A stretch of 64,000 nt of DNA from Diogma glabrata (taxonomy: Eukaryota > Arthropoda > Insecta > Diptera > Cylindrotomidae). Shown here one piece after another: positions 43,054 to 55,053 of the stretch. The stretch spans positions 97,004,915 through 97,068,914 of the forward strand of contig OY856188.1 of NCBI GenBank assembly GCA_963693315.1, read 5' to 3'. The notes beneath the pieces were generated by a model. That model had not been told where the DNA came from and made no database searches. It saw only the letters and a list, made by a program, of their open reading frames with translations. The position numbers and the translations under genes were made by a program. The first letter of the stretch is position 1, and every line of letters starts with the position of its first letter.

Positions 43054-46000
43054 CTAGTGAAAAATAAAAAACACGTACATATTGATTTTTTCATTATACC
43101 AACGGCTACCGAAGTTTTTAGAAAATCGGCAGCTGTCGGGTTTAAATTTTTTATTTTTTCGTTCCGAAATATAAAACAATCTATCATGTACACAGACCAA
43201 CGCCTAGATACCTCGGCGCATAGAGCAGCAGACACCTGCAACATAATAATTTTATAAAATAAAAAGAATTATAAACTTACAACGATGGATGATGATCACC
43301 TTATTACAACAAAACCGACATTCTTAATCAGTCAAAATGTTCGATTTTCTATCCAATAAAACAAGAATTTCAAATTTAAGTTTTCTACCGATAAAAATGT
43401 GTTCTCGATATGCTGTTTTAAGATCAGAATATCCTAATGGGCAGATAAAAAATTTCAGACCAAATTCATGTGCAAAAAAATTTACCAGAAGTCACAAAAT
43501 CGAAAATCAATGATGACATTTACAAAACAGTTTTCATTCCAATAGTTTAAGTTAGAAGAATCTAGTTAAAAAGTTAAAAGAAATACGATAACCCTCCCAA
43601 TGTCATTGTAATATGATTTTCTCATATCAGGTCTAGGAAAAAAATATGTCTTTCAAACTTTTAAAGCAAAAAAAAAGAAAACATAAAAACTAAAATTAAG
43701 GTTAAAAGCTTTTCTTATCGTTTCTTACTTCCCCTTCTATTGTTATTCGTTGCCCAAAAAATACGAATGATAAAAAATGAAAATAACAATAATCAATGTT
43801 GATAGCAGAAAAAAAATCCAAAAATCAAAAGTGATAAAGTGAAAACTATTTTTTATTATACGAATTACTTAACACCATAAGTGTTACTACTTAGTTTATT
43901 TGTATTAAAAGATGCGTGGGTGGAATTATCCTTGTTATATTTTATTTTAAACAATCAAATAAATTGAATTGACACAGACACAAAATGCTAGGAACAAATT
44001 TAGATTAAAGTGAATTTGAAGGCATAGTTTTTTTACAATACATTTAGTGTGAAATGACAATGATTTTCTTACCGTTTTTTATTGATTGGAAATTGAAATA
44101 AGGTTTGAAGTGATAAAGCTTTTCATGTGAACGGAAAACATTTGAAATTGTAATTTAATTTTATTAAAAGTGTTTGGTTTAAGTATTATTAATATCAATC
44201 GAATTCATGTTTTATTGGTTAATTTTATAACCAATCCCTTATTACGAAAATGAAAATATAAAAACCGTTTTTAATTAATTTCCTTTCAATAGAGATTTTT
44301 ATTTCCATTAAATCTACAACATAACGAAAATCCTTGATGAATAATCTTTCAATAAATTTTCAATTTTGTTTATGACTTCAACATTTAAACAATTTTTCTT
44401 TTATTTATATAAAAGAACAAGAGAGTAATTTTCCATTAAACAAAATTTAATCATCATCATATCACATCATTTCATCCTTCATCTTAAATCAAACATATTA
44501 AAAAAAAAAATAAATTCAAATTTTTATTAAAAAATTTAAAATCTAAAATCAAAAAGAAAAACAGCAAATGAAAACTTACCTTTTTCAGATGTTTTCCAAT
44601 AAAACAAGTATAAGCAAAACCACAAACAATAAAAAAAACAATTTTCATGTTTATATGAATCTGAAAGACATCAAAGGAAAATTTCTACAAAAAAAACTTT
44701 CAATGAAAAGTGAATTACATAGAAAAGGCATTGATGTGTTTTATGGTTTATTGCTCTTGACTTTGTTGTTTTGTTTTGTGTGTGAGTGAATGGAAAATTG
44801 TTTGTGAAAATTAAAAATTGCATAAAAGATTTATTTTCATTATTTTTAAATTAATTTTATGTGTTTTGTTTGGAAAAAGGATTGTTTTTACGAGATAAAC
44901 ATTATTAGAATTTTTTCAACTTATCTAAAATTAATTTTTAAGGACGATCAGACAATAGGATCTAGATCTAGTTAGCTAAATAGCTATTATCTAGGTACCC
45001 AGAATTATATAGGTTTGAGTGGAAGAAGTGTGTATGGGACATTTGATCATGCAAGAAGAACTACTGTAACAACCAAAAAAATTCTGTTCCGTAGACATTT
45101 TCTTTTAAAATCTGAAAACAAACAGTCAACAAATTAATCACACCTTCATTCCGTAATATCAAAAAACTTAAGATCATTTCACTAATAATATCTGACCGTA
45201 CACAACTTTCCACTGTTAAACTAAATTCTTCTTTTAGTTAATCATTTATTCGAACTCAATTGACGGATCTTATATATAAGAATATAATCAATTGTTGTTT
45301 TATTTTATTTTTTTAAAATATGTTTTTAAATAAATATATTTTATATAAACAAATATATTTTTTTTGTTGAACAGATAACGAAATGGAGTATATTGATTCT
45401 GCGCAGATCTTGCCATCATTAATCGGAAACTTACTTCATTTTGTGATGCTTGAACTAAAACATGTACGCAATATTAATAATTGATTAAATTTTGAAGGAC
45501 TTTATTGGGAGGATCTTATGATTTGATGGTATGAGACGGTTTGTTTGAATAATTTTTTTCTGTCTGTTTTATTTGTTTTTTTAATAAGGCAGATTTTCAA
45601 TGTATGGGATAATTTTTATTGTTGAATTGAGTAAAAAAGCCAAAGCGAAAGAGATAAATAGAAAGCTTTTATGAAAGACAAGTCGTTGTGTAAAACCACA
45701 TTGCCAGAAATATATAAAAATTATTTTAAAATTATCATAGCATACTAATTTGAAACTTATCATTGAACTTTTTTCAATTATGCTAAATTAAATTCTATGC
45801 CAAAACAACTGTTTATTTTGTACTTCTGAAAAATAACCTTTTTTGATTAATTGAGAAAAATTTAGAAGATACACCTTCAAACTTGATCAACAACCCACCA
45901 AGCTTTGTTTAAAACATTAGAAGAAATACTGATATTTCTTATGATTGCTTCAGTTCAAACCGTTTTTTTTTCTTTTTTTTCTATTATTATTTTGAATTTA

Positions 46001-46291
46001 TTTTATTTTATATACATACATATATTCGGAAGTTTTGTTTGGGTCTTAAAATGGTCAGTTAAATTAAATTAAATTAGAGATATTTTCTGCGTCAGAGGCC
46101 ATATGTGTTGAAAGTTTTTTGAATAATTGTAATCCCGGATATAAACAGAAACCTGTTCATAACACTATAGTTAGAGGAACACCTGACCTGCTCTAACTTC
46201 TTAAAAAATATAAATTCAAAGTGTAGGTTCTGGCTCACAATTTATAATTTTTTGTTAAATAACTAGCTACAACATTTTGGATTAATTTTAA
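43054..46291. other. AT-rich gene-flanking region, few repeats
   Basis: No transposon domain recognised. Short frames (43045-43257, 44568-44789, 45581-45763) lack domains. A small frame at 45384-45485 (MEYIDSAQILPSLIGNLLHF) follows a good acceptor (GTTGAACAG) and could be a stray exon, but support is weak. Confidence 0.4.
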
Positions 46292-46297
46292 TTTATT
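46292..46297 (-). promoter_or_regulatory. Poly(A) signal of the Sp17-like gene
   Basis: AATAAA on the minus strand about 53 nt past the stop codon at 46350, a suitable distance for 3'-end processing. Confidence 0.5.
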
Positions 46298-46349
46298 TTA
46301 AAAGATTTTTTCATTAAAATTTATGAACAAAAAATAATCAAAATCTCGT

Positions 46350-47054
46350 TTATTCCTTCAACCGTTTTCTTGTAGAAAAGCCTCGATAGCATTTTTGTAT
46401 TGTAAGTGCACAATATTCTAAATTTTTTCGTGATGCAAAACCTTTTCGTACAAAAAACCCACGATAAGCAGATTGTATTATAACAGCAGCCCGATCCATG
46501 GCACTTTGTTCTGGACAACTTTTTTTGTATACATCGAGCGTCCGTTTGACAGCTTCTTTCCATCCAAACGTATCATTCATAAACTGACTATTTTGATGCG
46601 AAATTCGTCGATAAAAGTAATCTTTAAAAGCGATTTGAATAATTGATTTTACATTTTCTGCATTTTCTGGACGTAATCCGCATTCCGAGATTAATTTTTG
46701 AATAATTAATTTCTCATCAAATTTAGTAACACACGGTTCTTTTGCAAATAATTCGAGTTCGTAGGCAATTAATTTTGCTGATTTACTTGCTTCATCCATA
46801 TCTAATCCACTGTTTTCTAACATATCTACAACATTTAGATTGAAATCAAGTAAATTATCTAGGGTTTTTTGAGCAATATAAGCATGTTCTCGAACTAAAA
46901 TTAATCCTTCTAGATAATCAGCTATATAGTCATAAATTTTGGGTGGTTGTTCTCGTAAAACTTCTCTAGAGATATCTGCAATCAATTCCTTTATCCCTTT
47001 CGGTAGAACAACTGTTTGGGGAGGAACATTATATTTATGTAACAGAAAATTCAT
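46350..47054 (-). CDS. RIIa- and IQ-domain protein, Sp17-like
   Basis: Intact 234-residue protein in a single exon, starting MNFLLHKYNVPPQTVV. Residues about 16-54 (LPKGIKELIADISREVLREQ, PPKIYDYIADYLEGLI) form an RIIa dimerisation/docking domain, the four-helix bundle that binds amphipathic helices of A-kinase anchoring proteins. The middle (about 60-185) is predicted helical without a known motif. Two IQ motifs close the protein: IIQSAYRGFFVRKG (about 192-205) and TIQKCYRGFSTRKRL (about 218-232), which bind calmodulin or EF-hand proteins. This order matches mammalian Sp17 and related radial-spoke or fibrous-sheath proteins of motile cilia and sperm tails, so a sperm flagellar role is inferred. 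The length exceeds Sp17 (about 150 residues). It has no stops, and an AATAAA lies downstream. It is the only clearly functional host gene here. Confidence 0.9.
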   Translation of the reverse strand: MNFLLHKYNVPPQTVVLPKGIKELIADISREVLREQPPKIYDYIADYLEGLILVREHAYIAQKTLDNLLDFNLNVVDMLENSGLDMDEASKSAKLIAYELELFAKEPCVTKFDEKLIIQKLISECGLRPENAENVKSIIQIAFKDYFYRRISHQNSQFMNDTFGWKEAVKRTLDVYKKSCPEQSAMDRAAVIIQSAYRGFFVRKGFASRKNLEYCALTIQKCYRGFSTRKRLKE

Positions 47055-48400
47055 TTTATATTTTGTAAACGAAATAAAAGAAAATTGAACAAGTTGAAAA
47101 TAAGAAATGGCTACTATTTAAAACAATCATAAATTTTCGAACTCATTGTTTATTCCTTCACAGTTATATTTTAAAATCACTTTTTAATGAGATGATAATG
47201 AATGTCATAATGGCATTAAAATGACAACATTAAAAACATAAAATAAAAAGAAAACGTTTCAAAATCAATGTAGGGAGACATAATTTTATTAACTTAATGA
47301 GATTTTAAAAAGAAAATCAGAACAAAAAATAAACAAATTTTCTGGAATTATGGAAAAAAATTAGTGTTATGTTTATGAAGTCTAAATTCATTTTTCCATT
47401 TTTATGACATTTTAATGATTTGGAGACAACTTAAGAAGTGTGTAAAAAAACTATTTAAAAATTGAATAAAATAATTTTATAAATGATCTGAAAACTGTAT
47501 CTCATATCGTAATGATTGACGATCGATAGTATTCGTTCCTCTTCCAATCGAAATCATGTCTGTTACGACGATCAGGAACAACTTTTGTTGCACTCTTAGC
47601 TTCTTTTTACCCTACTGCGGTAAGCTCAATGAGGAAGCAAGTTGATTGTTTTGGTAAGTTTAGTAGGAAAAGTAGTCAAATCAGCTTAAGGCAACATACG
47701 ACGGACATCTTACTTCTATCGTTCTACTACTTTTATTGGATTGTTTTTATTAATAATTGGATTGGATTGTTTTCATTAATAATTAAATTAACAATTGATT
47801 TAGATATGTGCAGTATTATTTTATAATGACACAAAGTATTTTCACTTTAATTACATAATTTAAGCTACAGTTATTTAATAAAACAACAATTGACATTCTG
47901 TCATGTTTTTATTACGGCGAAAAGCACCTTTTTCATTTAAAAGTTTTTATAATCAACGCCATTACGTGTTCTTGTGAATCAACCTTAAATCAACCATTTA
48001 TTTTAGCACACCAAATCAACTGCCATTCTTAAAACCACTCAACTGTTTCAGCTACCAAACCTCAACTCAATATCTAACTGTCCAACACTGTAAACCAAAA
48101 CCAACTCAATATTCCAAGACTGACTAACTAATTTTCGGCACAAAAAAAAATAATATTCAATGGAACGAGCCAAAATAAAAATTTCCCGGTCAGCATAAAT
48201 TTTCATTCACATTTTAATTGTTTGTTTCACAATTTTTTGCTTCATTCATTTTAGTTTTTATAAATAGGTGCAAAAATATACTAAATAATCTACCGGTAAG
48301 GGTCAGGTGCACATAGAAATATTTGTCGTAATTGTCTTTGTTTTTTCACAAACAGATGGGTTGAAAATCGTGGAAAATATCTACATACACATCCGAAAAA
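47055..48400. other. Upstream region of the Sp17-like gene
   Basis: AT-rich, no transposon domain recognised. The promoter of the minus-strand gene should lie near 47060-47200, but I see no TATA box I would defend. A frame at 47629-47826 has no domain. Confidence 0.4.
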
Positions 48401-48606
48401 TACCATAGTATTGCTAAGAGGCCGGAAAAAAGGACTCCTGATAACGAATATCTTGCCAATTACAGGACAGGACGAAAGGAAGAAGTCCAGCTGACTAAAT
48501 TCGTTATGACAATCATAGAAAAATGAAGACGCGAAATGGGACCTGGGATCGAAACCAAAGCCCGAGATAGACTCTCAGGTTCTACCGACTGAACTAGCAT
48601 AGCAGA
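48401..48606 (-). mobile_element. tRNA-derived SINE (head at 48606-48530)
   Basis: On the minus strand, GCTATGCTAGTTCAGTCGG begins a tRNA-like head. TAGTTCAGTCGG (48596-48585) fits the A box and GGTTTCGATCCC (48556-48545) fits the B box with one extra T, the two internal RNA polymerase III promoter boxes. The central CCTGAGA-GTCTA-TCTCGGG can form an anticodon-like stem. The presumed acceptor ends do not pair, so it is not a working tRNA. A non-tRNA body with CTTTCGTCCTGTCCTGTAAT seems to continue to about 48400; that end is uncertain. Confidence 0.7.
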
Positions 48607-48814
48607 CAAAAAAATTTATCAAAAGTAAAAAAACATAAAGAGAAAAAAAACAAAAACAATGACAAAAAAAAAATATAAAGAGCAAAAAATAAAAATGTAC
48701 CCAAAAATAAATTTAAGACAACTACAGGACTGGACAACTAGAGCTGAATCTTAACAACAAAATCGAAAACCAAAGAAAAATTTAACCTTAACGCATAATA
48801 AACAAAAAATGAGT

Positions 48815-49340
48815 TTTGGAAGAGTGTTTCGAAGGATGACCAGAGGACAGAGGTGGTCTAGCTATGACTCCAAAGCCAAAGGCTAGCATTTTCCTTCCCC
48901 TGTTACCTGGCCAGCCAATAACACCACCGGAACACCCTGTATTGAGAATAAAGAGGTTTGTTTAAGGATAGAGAACGTCAGTCACAGCGGTCCGAATGAC
49001 AGGCGATTTATTTCCCTGTTATCGTCCACTGGTACGCGCTCCTCATACCCTCCTACAAGATACGCTCTTACGAATAGAATTTTTAAATACCATGACAGTT
49101 AGATTGCTTGACCGTAACATTTGATGATACTGACCCAATTGATAACCCATGGACATGATGAAATAACCATGGTGGGATGACCTGGATGGTAAACCATCAG
49201 GGGTCAACAAGATCCGGGCCATGTCACCACTCAAGACCCTTTCGCAGCGGGCAAAAATTCCCACCCAACTAAAATTCGCGGGATCGTAAACCCCGTTAGA
49301 AATACCTCTCAGGACCTTTCCTACCTTTGCGGTTCTAAAA
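48815..49340. repeat. Less AT-rich dispersed repeat
   Basis: GGTCTAGCTATGACTC, AGCCAAAGGCTAGCATTTTCC at 48855-48895 recurs as GGTCTAGCTATGGCTC, AGCCAAATGC...AGCATTTTCC at 52985-53028. The following 49000-49340 is clearly richer in G+C than its surroundings. It holds a 150-codon minus-strand frame (49043-49495) with no domain I recognise, which may be part of a retroelement. Confidence 0.5.
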
Positions 49341-49523
49341 TAAAAATGCAAAAAAACTACAAAAATACGAATTGTCTGCGCGTCAAGACTTGCAAAAATC
49401 TTACCTTTCGCCCAAAGAACAAAACTAACAAACAAACTAAGAATTGTCTGCCCAGAACAAAACTTAACAAACAAACAAAAAAAAATTGTCTGCACGTCCC
49501 GAACACATAAATGTCATCACAAT

Positions 49524-50345
49524 ATTGTAAATTCACACAATATTGTGAATTTCGTATTATGTAACACCAAAGAATTAAGAAAATAGAGGAAGTGAAATTG
49601 ATGTTAAAAATTGAAGCAATTTTTGCACACCAATAAACTGTTACTAACACACTTGCGTTTTAGTAGAGGCGCCGTAAATATTCTATTATTGCATTGAATT
49701 CCAAATTTAAGCGTATTTTTGCCCCCAAAATTAATATAAAAAAAAGAGACATAGAAAAACAACATAGAAAAACAACATAAAAAAATTTGACAATACAACA
49801 TAAAAAAATTTGACAATTTAAAATGGAAGCATTTTATTATTGTTTACATTGATTTTAGATTATATTTTTTTCTCGAAAATATTTAAAAAACTTAAAACTT
49901 ATTAATCGAAAAGTAAATTATAATATCAATATTAAGAAATTCCATTAAGAAATTCCATCCTGTATATGTTTTCGGTCATTTTTACACGTCATTATCACAC
50001 TACTTCATATTTAATGTTTTATTCAAAATTTTCACTTAAAAATATTAATTTTTCTTTAAAATTATTTTTAAATTATAATAAAATCACTAGCATTTTTTAT
50101 ATTTATAAATTCGTCAAAATATCACCACGATAAATAATAAAAACAATTTTATTAAAACCAAATTATAACCAAACAAAACACTGTTTTTTTTGACAACTTA
50201 AAATGGACAAATACGAGAGGAGAAGAGAAAAAAACGGCTTCAAATATTTTTGTGTATACATATGGTAGTTTCGTTTCCTTAGTCTCTTAATTCTTTGTGC
50301 AACACCAATTTGGTGAAAATTCAACACAATATTGTGAATCTGACA
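49524..50345. repeat. ~0.8-kb segment with inverted ends
   Basis: The left arm (49532-49583) with CACAATATTGTGAAT and ACACCAAAGAATTAAGA is matched in reverse by the right arm (50284-50340) with TCTTAATTCTTTG, AACACCA and CACAATATTGTGAAT, allowing indels. CACAATATTGTG is itself palindromic. The interior is AT-rich without a gene. Probably a non-autonomous DNA element. Confidence 0.55.
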
Positions 50346-51479
50346 AGAACAATATAGTTACTGTCAAAATCACAATTTTGCTTTATGTTTTGTGTGTTGA
50401 CTTTTTTATACAAATTTCATCGATTGGCGTAAAAATAATTTATAACGCAAAATTAAGTCTTTAATAATATTAAATAATCATATTTTTATATAAATATCAT
50501 TAAAACATATTTATTTATTAAATATATTTTTATTTTATTTTGCTGTCAGAAGCAAAAAAAGCAAAGTTTAAAAAAATTAAAAAAACTAAAAAAATTAACC
50601 CAAAAAAAATCATTTCCTCGTTCAGACCATCCATTTTCGAGCAGTCCACACACCGTGCTGCTTTTGGCTAATGTGACATCATGATTGGTGAAAGTCATAG
50701 TGACTCAAAGGGGAGCCGAATGAAAAGTTAATGAAGAAAAGACTTTCACAAAAACGATTGGTCGCGATGTCGATTGACGGTTCTTGCGCCGAGAATCCAA
50801 GGGGAGACAACAAAAATGGGACAATTACAGAGGAAATCCTAAACAAAAACACTAAAAAAGAGAATTAAAATAAAATTTCAAAAAAATTTATGCTTTCCAC
50901 CAAAAAATTCAAAGTTTGCTAAATTAAAATAAAGTTCAACCAAAAAATAAAACAAATAAACTTTTGAAGAATAGTATATTTTCCTACAAGAGATGAAAAC
51001 ATTGTTTTTTTTATGTTTACGACAGATTTACGTTTGATTGAGACATGATTACGAACGTAAAACGTTTCTATCTCGCTTAGGATATGCAAATTTTCCTATG
51101 ATAGTATATATAATCGATATTTACTATAAATTATAAAATTAGATATGGATGTGATGTTATTAAAAATTCATATTCTATTTTTTCGTGGTTGCATTGTTTA
51201 AAAAATTTTGTAAAATTATATAAAAAACCATAGCAACTACAATTCGTTATTCTTTTTACACTCTAGTCGAAAAAGAACCCGTTTTCACAGGGAACTAAGC
51301 GTGATGAAAATACCAAAATAGTATTTTCATATACTATTATGGAAAACAACACTATTTTAAACACCAAATTCAAAAAAAAATTTACTAAAATAAACTTACT
51401 TTAACCTCTTAAATGAAAGACGGTTGGAGTTAGACCTGATGGAGTTGGAGTTAGTGGAGTTGGTTGGTTGAAATCCAGA
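50346..51479. other. AT-rich spacer
   Basis: No gene. A short less AT-rich island at about 50620-50830 (CACACCGTGCTGCTTTTGGC) has no recognisable product. Confidence 0.35.
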
Positions 51480-52900
51480 TCGCTGATATTAACTCAAACA
51501 AAAAAATTAAAACTAAATTGAAATACTTTCAAAAAAAATCTACAGTTAAAAAACAACATTAAAATTTCAAAATGTCAATTCCAAAACAAAAAATATTTAA
51601 AATAAATTTCAAAATTTAAACAAAAATAAATTCGATATTCAAAAAACCTCAAGATTCAAAACCAAAGTTTAAAAATTCAAAATTTTCAAAATAATTTAAA
51701 CAAAAATTAAAAAATTAAAAAAAAAACATTCAAAAGTTTAAAATTCACAAGAAATTCGAAAATTTACAAAAAATTTAAAAACTTCAAAAAAAATTATTAA
51801 TAAATAAAAAAATAATTTACTATTAAAACTGACAAAAACTACGAACTTAAACCAAAATTTCATAAAAACTTAATTTCAAAAAACTACAAAAAAATTTCTG
51901 GAAAACAATTTTGTTTTAAAATTTAAATACTAAAAAAAAAATTACTTTAACATTTAAAACTTCAAAAATATGAAATAAAATTTCTATATCTAAAACTAAA
52001 AAGTTTCTTACAACTTTAAAATTTACAAACACAATTAAAAATATTACAAAAAAAATTTAAACTTATATAAACAATCATTTAAAAATTTAAATATTAAATA
52101 AACTCAAAATTTTCCAAAAACTTCTAAAAGGTAAAAAAATTACAGAACTTCAATAAAACTCAAAATAACAATATTTTTATAAAAAATAAATTCAAAAAAA
52201 ATATTTTAAAATTAAAACTTACGAAAAATCTAAAAGAAAAATTCAAAATTTTCAACCAAGATTATACAAATTCACTTAAACTTATAAAAAAAATTTTAAA
52301 AATTTTCAAAAATTAAAAAATTTATTTCAAAAAATTGCCAAAAAAATTATTAAGAATTTAAAAATTTACAAAATAAATTTTACAAAAAAGTTCTAACTCC
52401 GAAATTCCAAATAGAATATAAAACTAAGCAAAAAAATTTCGACATTAACAAAAATTTCTAAAATTATAAAAAATTTCACAAAAAATGAACGATAGCAAAT
52501 ATTTCCAAAGTTTACTTGTGTAAGTGAAGTTTCAAAAAAAATTACAAATAAAAATTAAAACTAAAACAACAATCAAATTTTCAAAAAATATTTACATAAA
52601 ATATAATTACTAAAAATTCTCAAACTTTTAAAATTACCAAATATATTCACAATTATTTACAAATAATTACATTAATTTCAGATTATTTAAAATTTCATCT
52701 AAAATAATACATATTCAAGAATTCTTTCAACAAACAAAAATATATAAAAAAATTAAATATTACAAAAAAAAATTTCTAAAATACTCTAACAAAATTAAAC
52801 AAAATTCAAAAATTATAACAAAACATCAAGGTTCGAAAAAATTATTTCAAATTTTTTCCAAACATCATAAAAAACTTACAAAACTTCCAAAAAAAATCAG
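51480..52900. repeat. Strand-skewed A-rich degenerate tract
   Basis: About 1.4 kb built of variants of AAAATTCAAAAAAATT and TTTACAAAAA. A greatly exceeds T and C exceeds G on the plus strand, and G is nearly absent over long stretches. Spacing is irregular. It looks like a worn low-complexity satellite. The tract at 22985-23590 is similar in composition but has clearer periodicity. Confidence 0.7.
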
Positions 52901-52920
52901 GGAGGAGTTGTAAAAAAATT

Positions 52921-53060
52921 TAATTAAAAGGCTTTTGATAGGATGTCCAGGTGATAACATCAGTCCGAAAAGCAAACACATGAGGTCTAGCTATGGCTCA
53001 GAGAGCCAAATGCTAAGTAGCATTTTCCATTCCAACACCCAACAACCTGTATGGAGAGAA
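52921..53060. repeat. Second copy of the GGTCTAGCTATG repeat
   Basis: Matches part of 48815-48910 in the same orientation (GGTCTAGCTATGGCTC, AGCATTTTCCATTCC). It directly precedes the Mutator-like fragment. Confidence 0.55.
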
Positions 53061-53089
53061 AGTTGTTAGAACTCAAAATAATATTCCAC

Positions 53090-53510
53090 AGGAATGCATG
53101 AAAGAGGCTGTTGAAGAATAAACGCAGTTTACTATAGAGAATGGTGATATCGATAGAGATAGGATACCTCTACTAACAGTCGTAACGCATATGGTGTGGT
53201 CCATAGATAATATGGAACAAATTATGAAGCATTATTCAGTGCCGCAGCAATAGTTGGATATTGTACTAGAAAAGTTTTTTGGTTTGATGTCCTGAATAAA
53301 TTTTGTATGACATACTATCGAAGCCCAGATGGCAAAATCCCCGTTCAACAACAAAAACTTTTCTGACTCGTCAACTTCTACGGAATCCCACATCATCTTT
53401 TAAGGATTCAAGATGAGTGAGAAATTATACGGTATCCGCTATAACAGCTTGATTGCTGATAGCGAATGCGTTTATAGTATATTTCACAACTCTTCGATTT
53501 TTTCCATTGC
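53090..53510 (+). pseudogene. Mutator-like transposase-domain fragment
   Basis: Forward frames show ENGDIDRDRIPLLTVVTHMV then WS (about 53138-53200), AAIVGYCTRKVFWFDVLNKF, CMTYYRSPDG (about 53241-53335) and GFKMSEKLYGIRYNSLIADS with ECVYSIFHNS (about 53404-53490). The order matches a widespread insect protein family annotated as Mutator-like transposase domain: (L/I)TVV.D..WSKRSY...Y.A.SG.A.I(I/V)G..T.KVL...(I/V).N.(Y/F)C, then ...S(T/S)..EA..I..GF..S....G.(R/K)Y...I.DGDSSV. The catalytic-type Asp of GDSS is changed to DSEC. Stops and at least two frame changes mark it as dead. No terminal repeats were found. Confidence 0.72.
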
Positions 53511-54714
53511 TTGATGTGAAATTCTGTCAATTTTCATAGATTACATCCAAGCATAAAACAACAAAAACAATATAGCGTTAACATAGAAAAAATTGGCCTG
53601 ATAATATGATATTTTAACCATTAACATTGTTATCTACTTAAACTTTATATCAACCCCACTTCCAATCACGCCAATAAAAAACAAAACCATCAAAAAGTCG
53701 TCACGAAATATTGATATTATATTTTTCCTTTTTCCTTTATTTCGATTGTTTTAATGTTACATCAACGTCTTCTCCGCCATTTACTGTTAAAATATAAAAA
53801 ATTTTATCTAGAAATAAAAAAAACAAATTCTCTTGAGACATGACAATATAAATGGAAAAATCTCTTAAGAATTTCTATGTTTTGATTAATTTTGGTTTTG
53901 ATTTAGCAGAAAATAAGGAGAAAATGAATTGATGACATCTCACTCAATGGGAGTTATAACCTAAGATTTTATTGTTTGAAACGAAATTTCTATATCGGGT
54001 GAGGGAATATAAGAAATTGGTCTGATTTCCTAACATAATAGATAGTTTAAGACAATCATTTCGAATTTAAATAATATTCATTTCAATTGGAATACAAATA
54101 TTTGAGAATTTCAAAAAATAATTTAATTTGATTTTTATAGGTTTTGGTTGAACAGATATCATCATTCATAACATCAACTCTATATTTAAAGTAATCATAA
54201 CACTTCATTTATCATAATAAAATTATTAAATTATTTTTTCTCTTTACACTTCAACCTAATCACCAATTAAATTCTCCAAACATTCTTTTCAAACATTTAC
54301 AGTTTGTTTTTCAAAAAAAAAAAAAAAATCAAAGAAAATCTTTTAAAATATCAAAAATAAAAATATATTAAAAAAATAATTTATGTTGACAAACATTCTG
54401 ATCATTCCATTAAGAACACACACTTGTCTAATACTCGTAATCGTTTAAGTAGGAAATAAATAAATATTTATGACAACCGTTCCTGCCTCTTAAATTGAAA
54501 GAAACTCGGAAAATTTTAGACAAACCATTAATTTCAAAAAGTCTTTAAATTAAAAATAAATATAAATGAAGTTTTCAAAATATTGCATTTTTTTTAAAAA
54601 GAAATTGGAAATTTTTTGTTGTAATAAATTAGAGAAGAATTTTAAATTTTTCGGTTCTATATTTGATTTTGTGATTAGTGATTATCGGTACAGCGTTTTC
54701 TGGATTACTTTTAG
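53511..54714. other. AT-rich spacer
   Basis: No gene recognised. Repetitive AT-rich phrases only. Confidence 0.4.
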
Positions 54715-54990
54715 GATTTTAAAAATTTTATTAGGGGTCCGTACTTTAAAAATTAAAACAGACACCATGGTGAGACCTCGGTGAGACCTCGGTGTCAGTC
54801 CCAAATTTCACATAATCGATTTTCTCACAAACAAAAGTGCTACAAGCTTAAATTTTCAAACAGTTATAAAATGTGTTTGTCCACACCTTCCTAAAACAAA
54901 AACAAATTTAATATTTGTTTTTATCTATATTTTATGGACTAGGGATAGAAAAAAGAGTTTTTTAAGGAATCGAGTTTGGTTTAAAAAAGT
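54715..54990. repeat. Second copy of the GGGTTCCGTACTTTAA family
   Basis: GGGGTCCGTACTTTAAAAAT with GGTGAGACCTCGG (itself tandemly duplicated), TATATTTTATGGAC and TTTTTTAAGGAATCGAGTTT is parallel to 38845-39110. Confidence 0.78.
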
Positions 54991-55053
54991 CGAAAACAGT
55001 CGATTTATTTTTTATTACGTTAAATTAATCCGTTAGTCACCGGTTTCCTCGCC

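Noticed and set aside
44568..44789. 73-residue frame starting MKTYLFQMF with a hydrophobic end
   Set aside because: Lys/Asn/Leu-rich composition expected from AT-rich DNA; no domain, signal for splicing or neighbour supports it.
49043..49495. 150-residue minus-strand frame
   Set aside because: It crosses a less AT-rich repeat and low-complexity DNA, lacks a recognised domain and overlaps another frame. Kept only as part of the repeat note.
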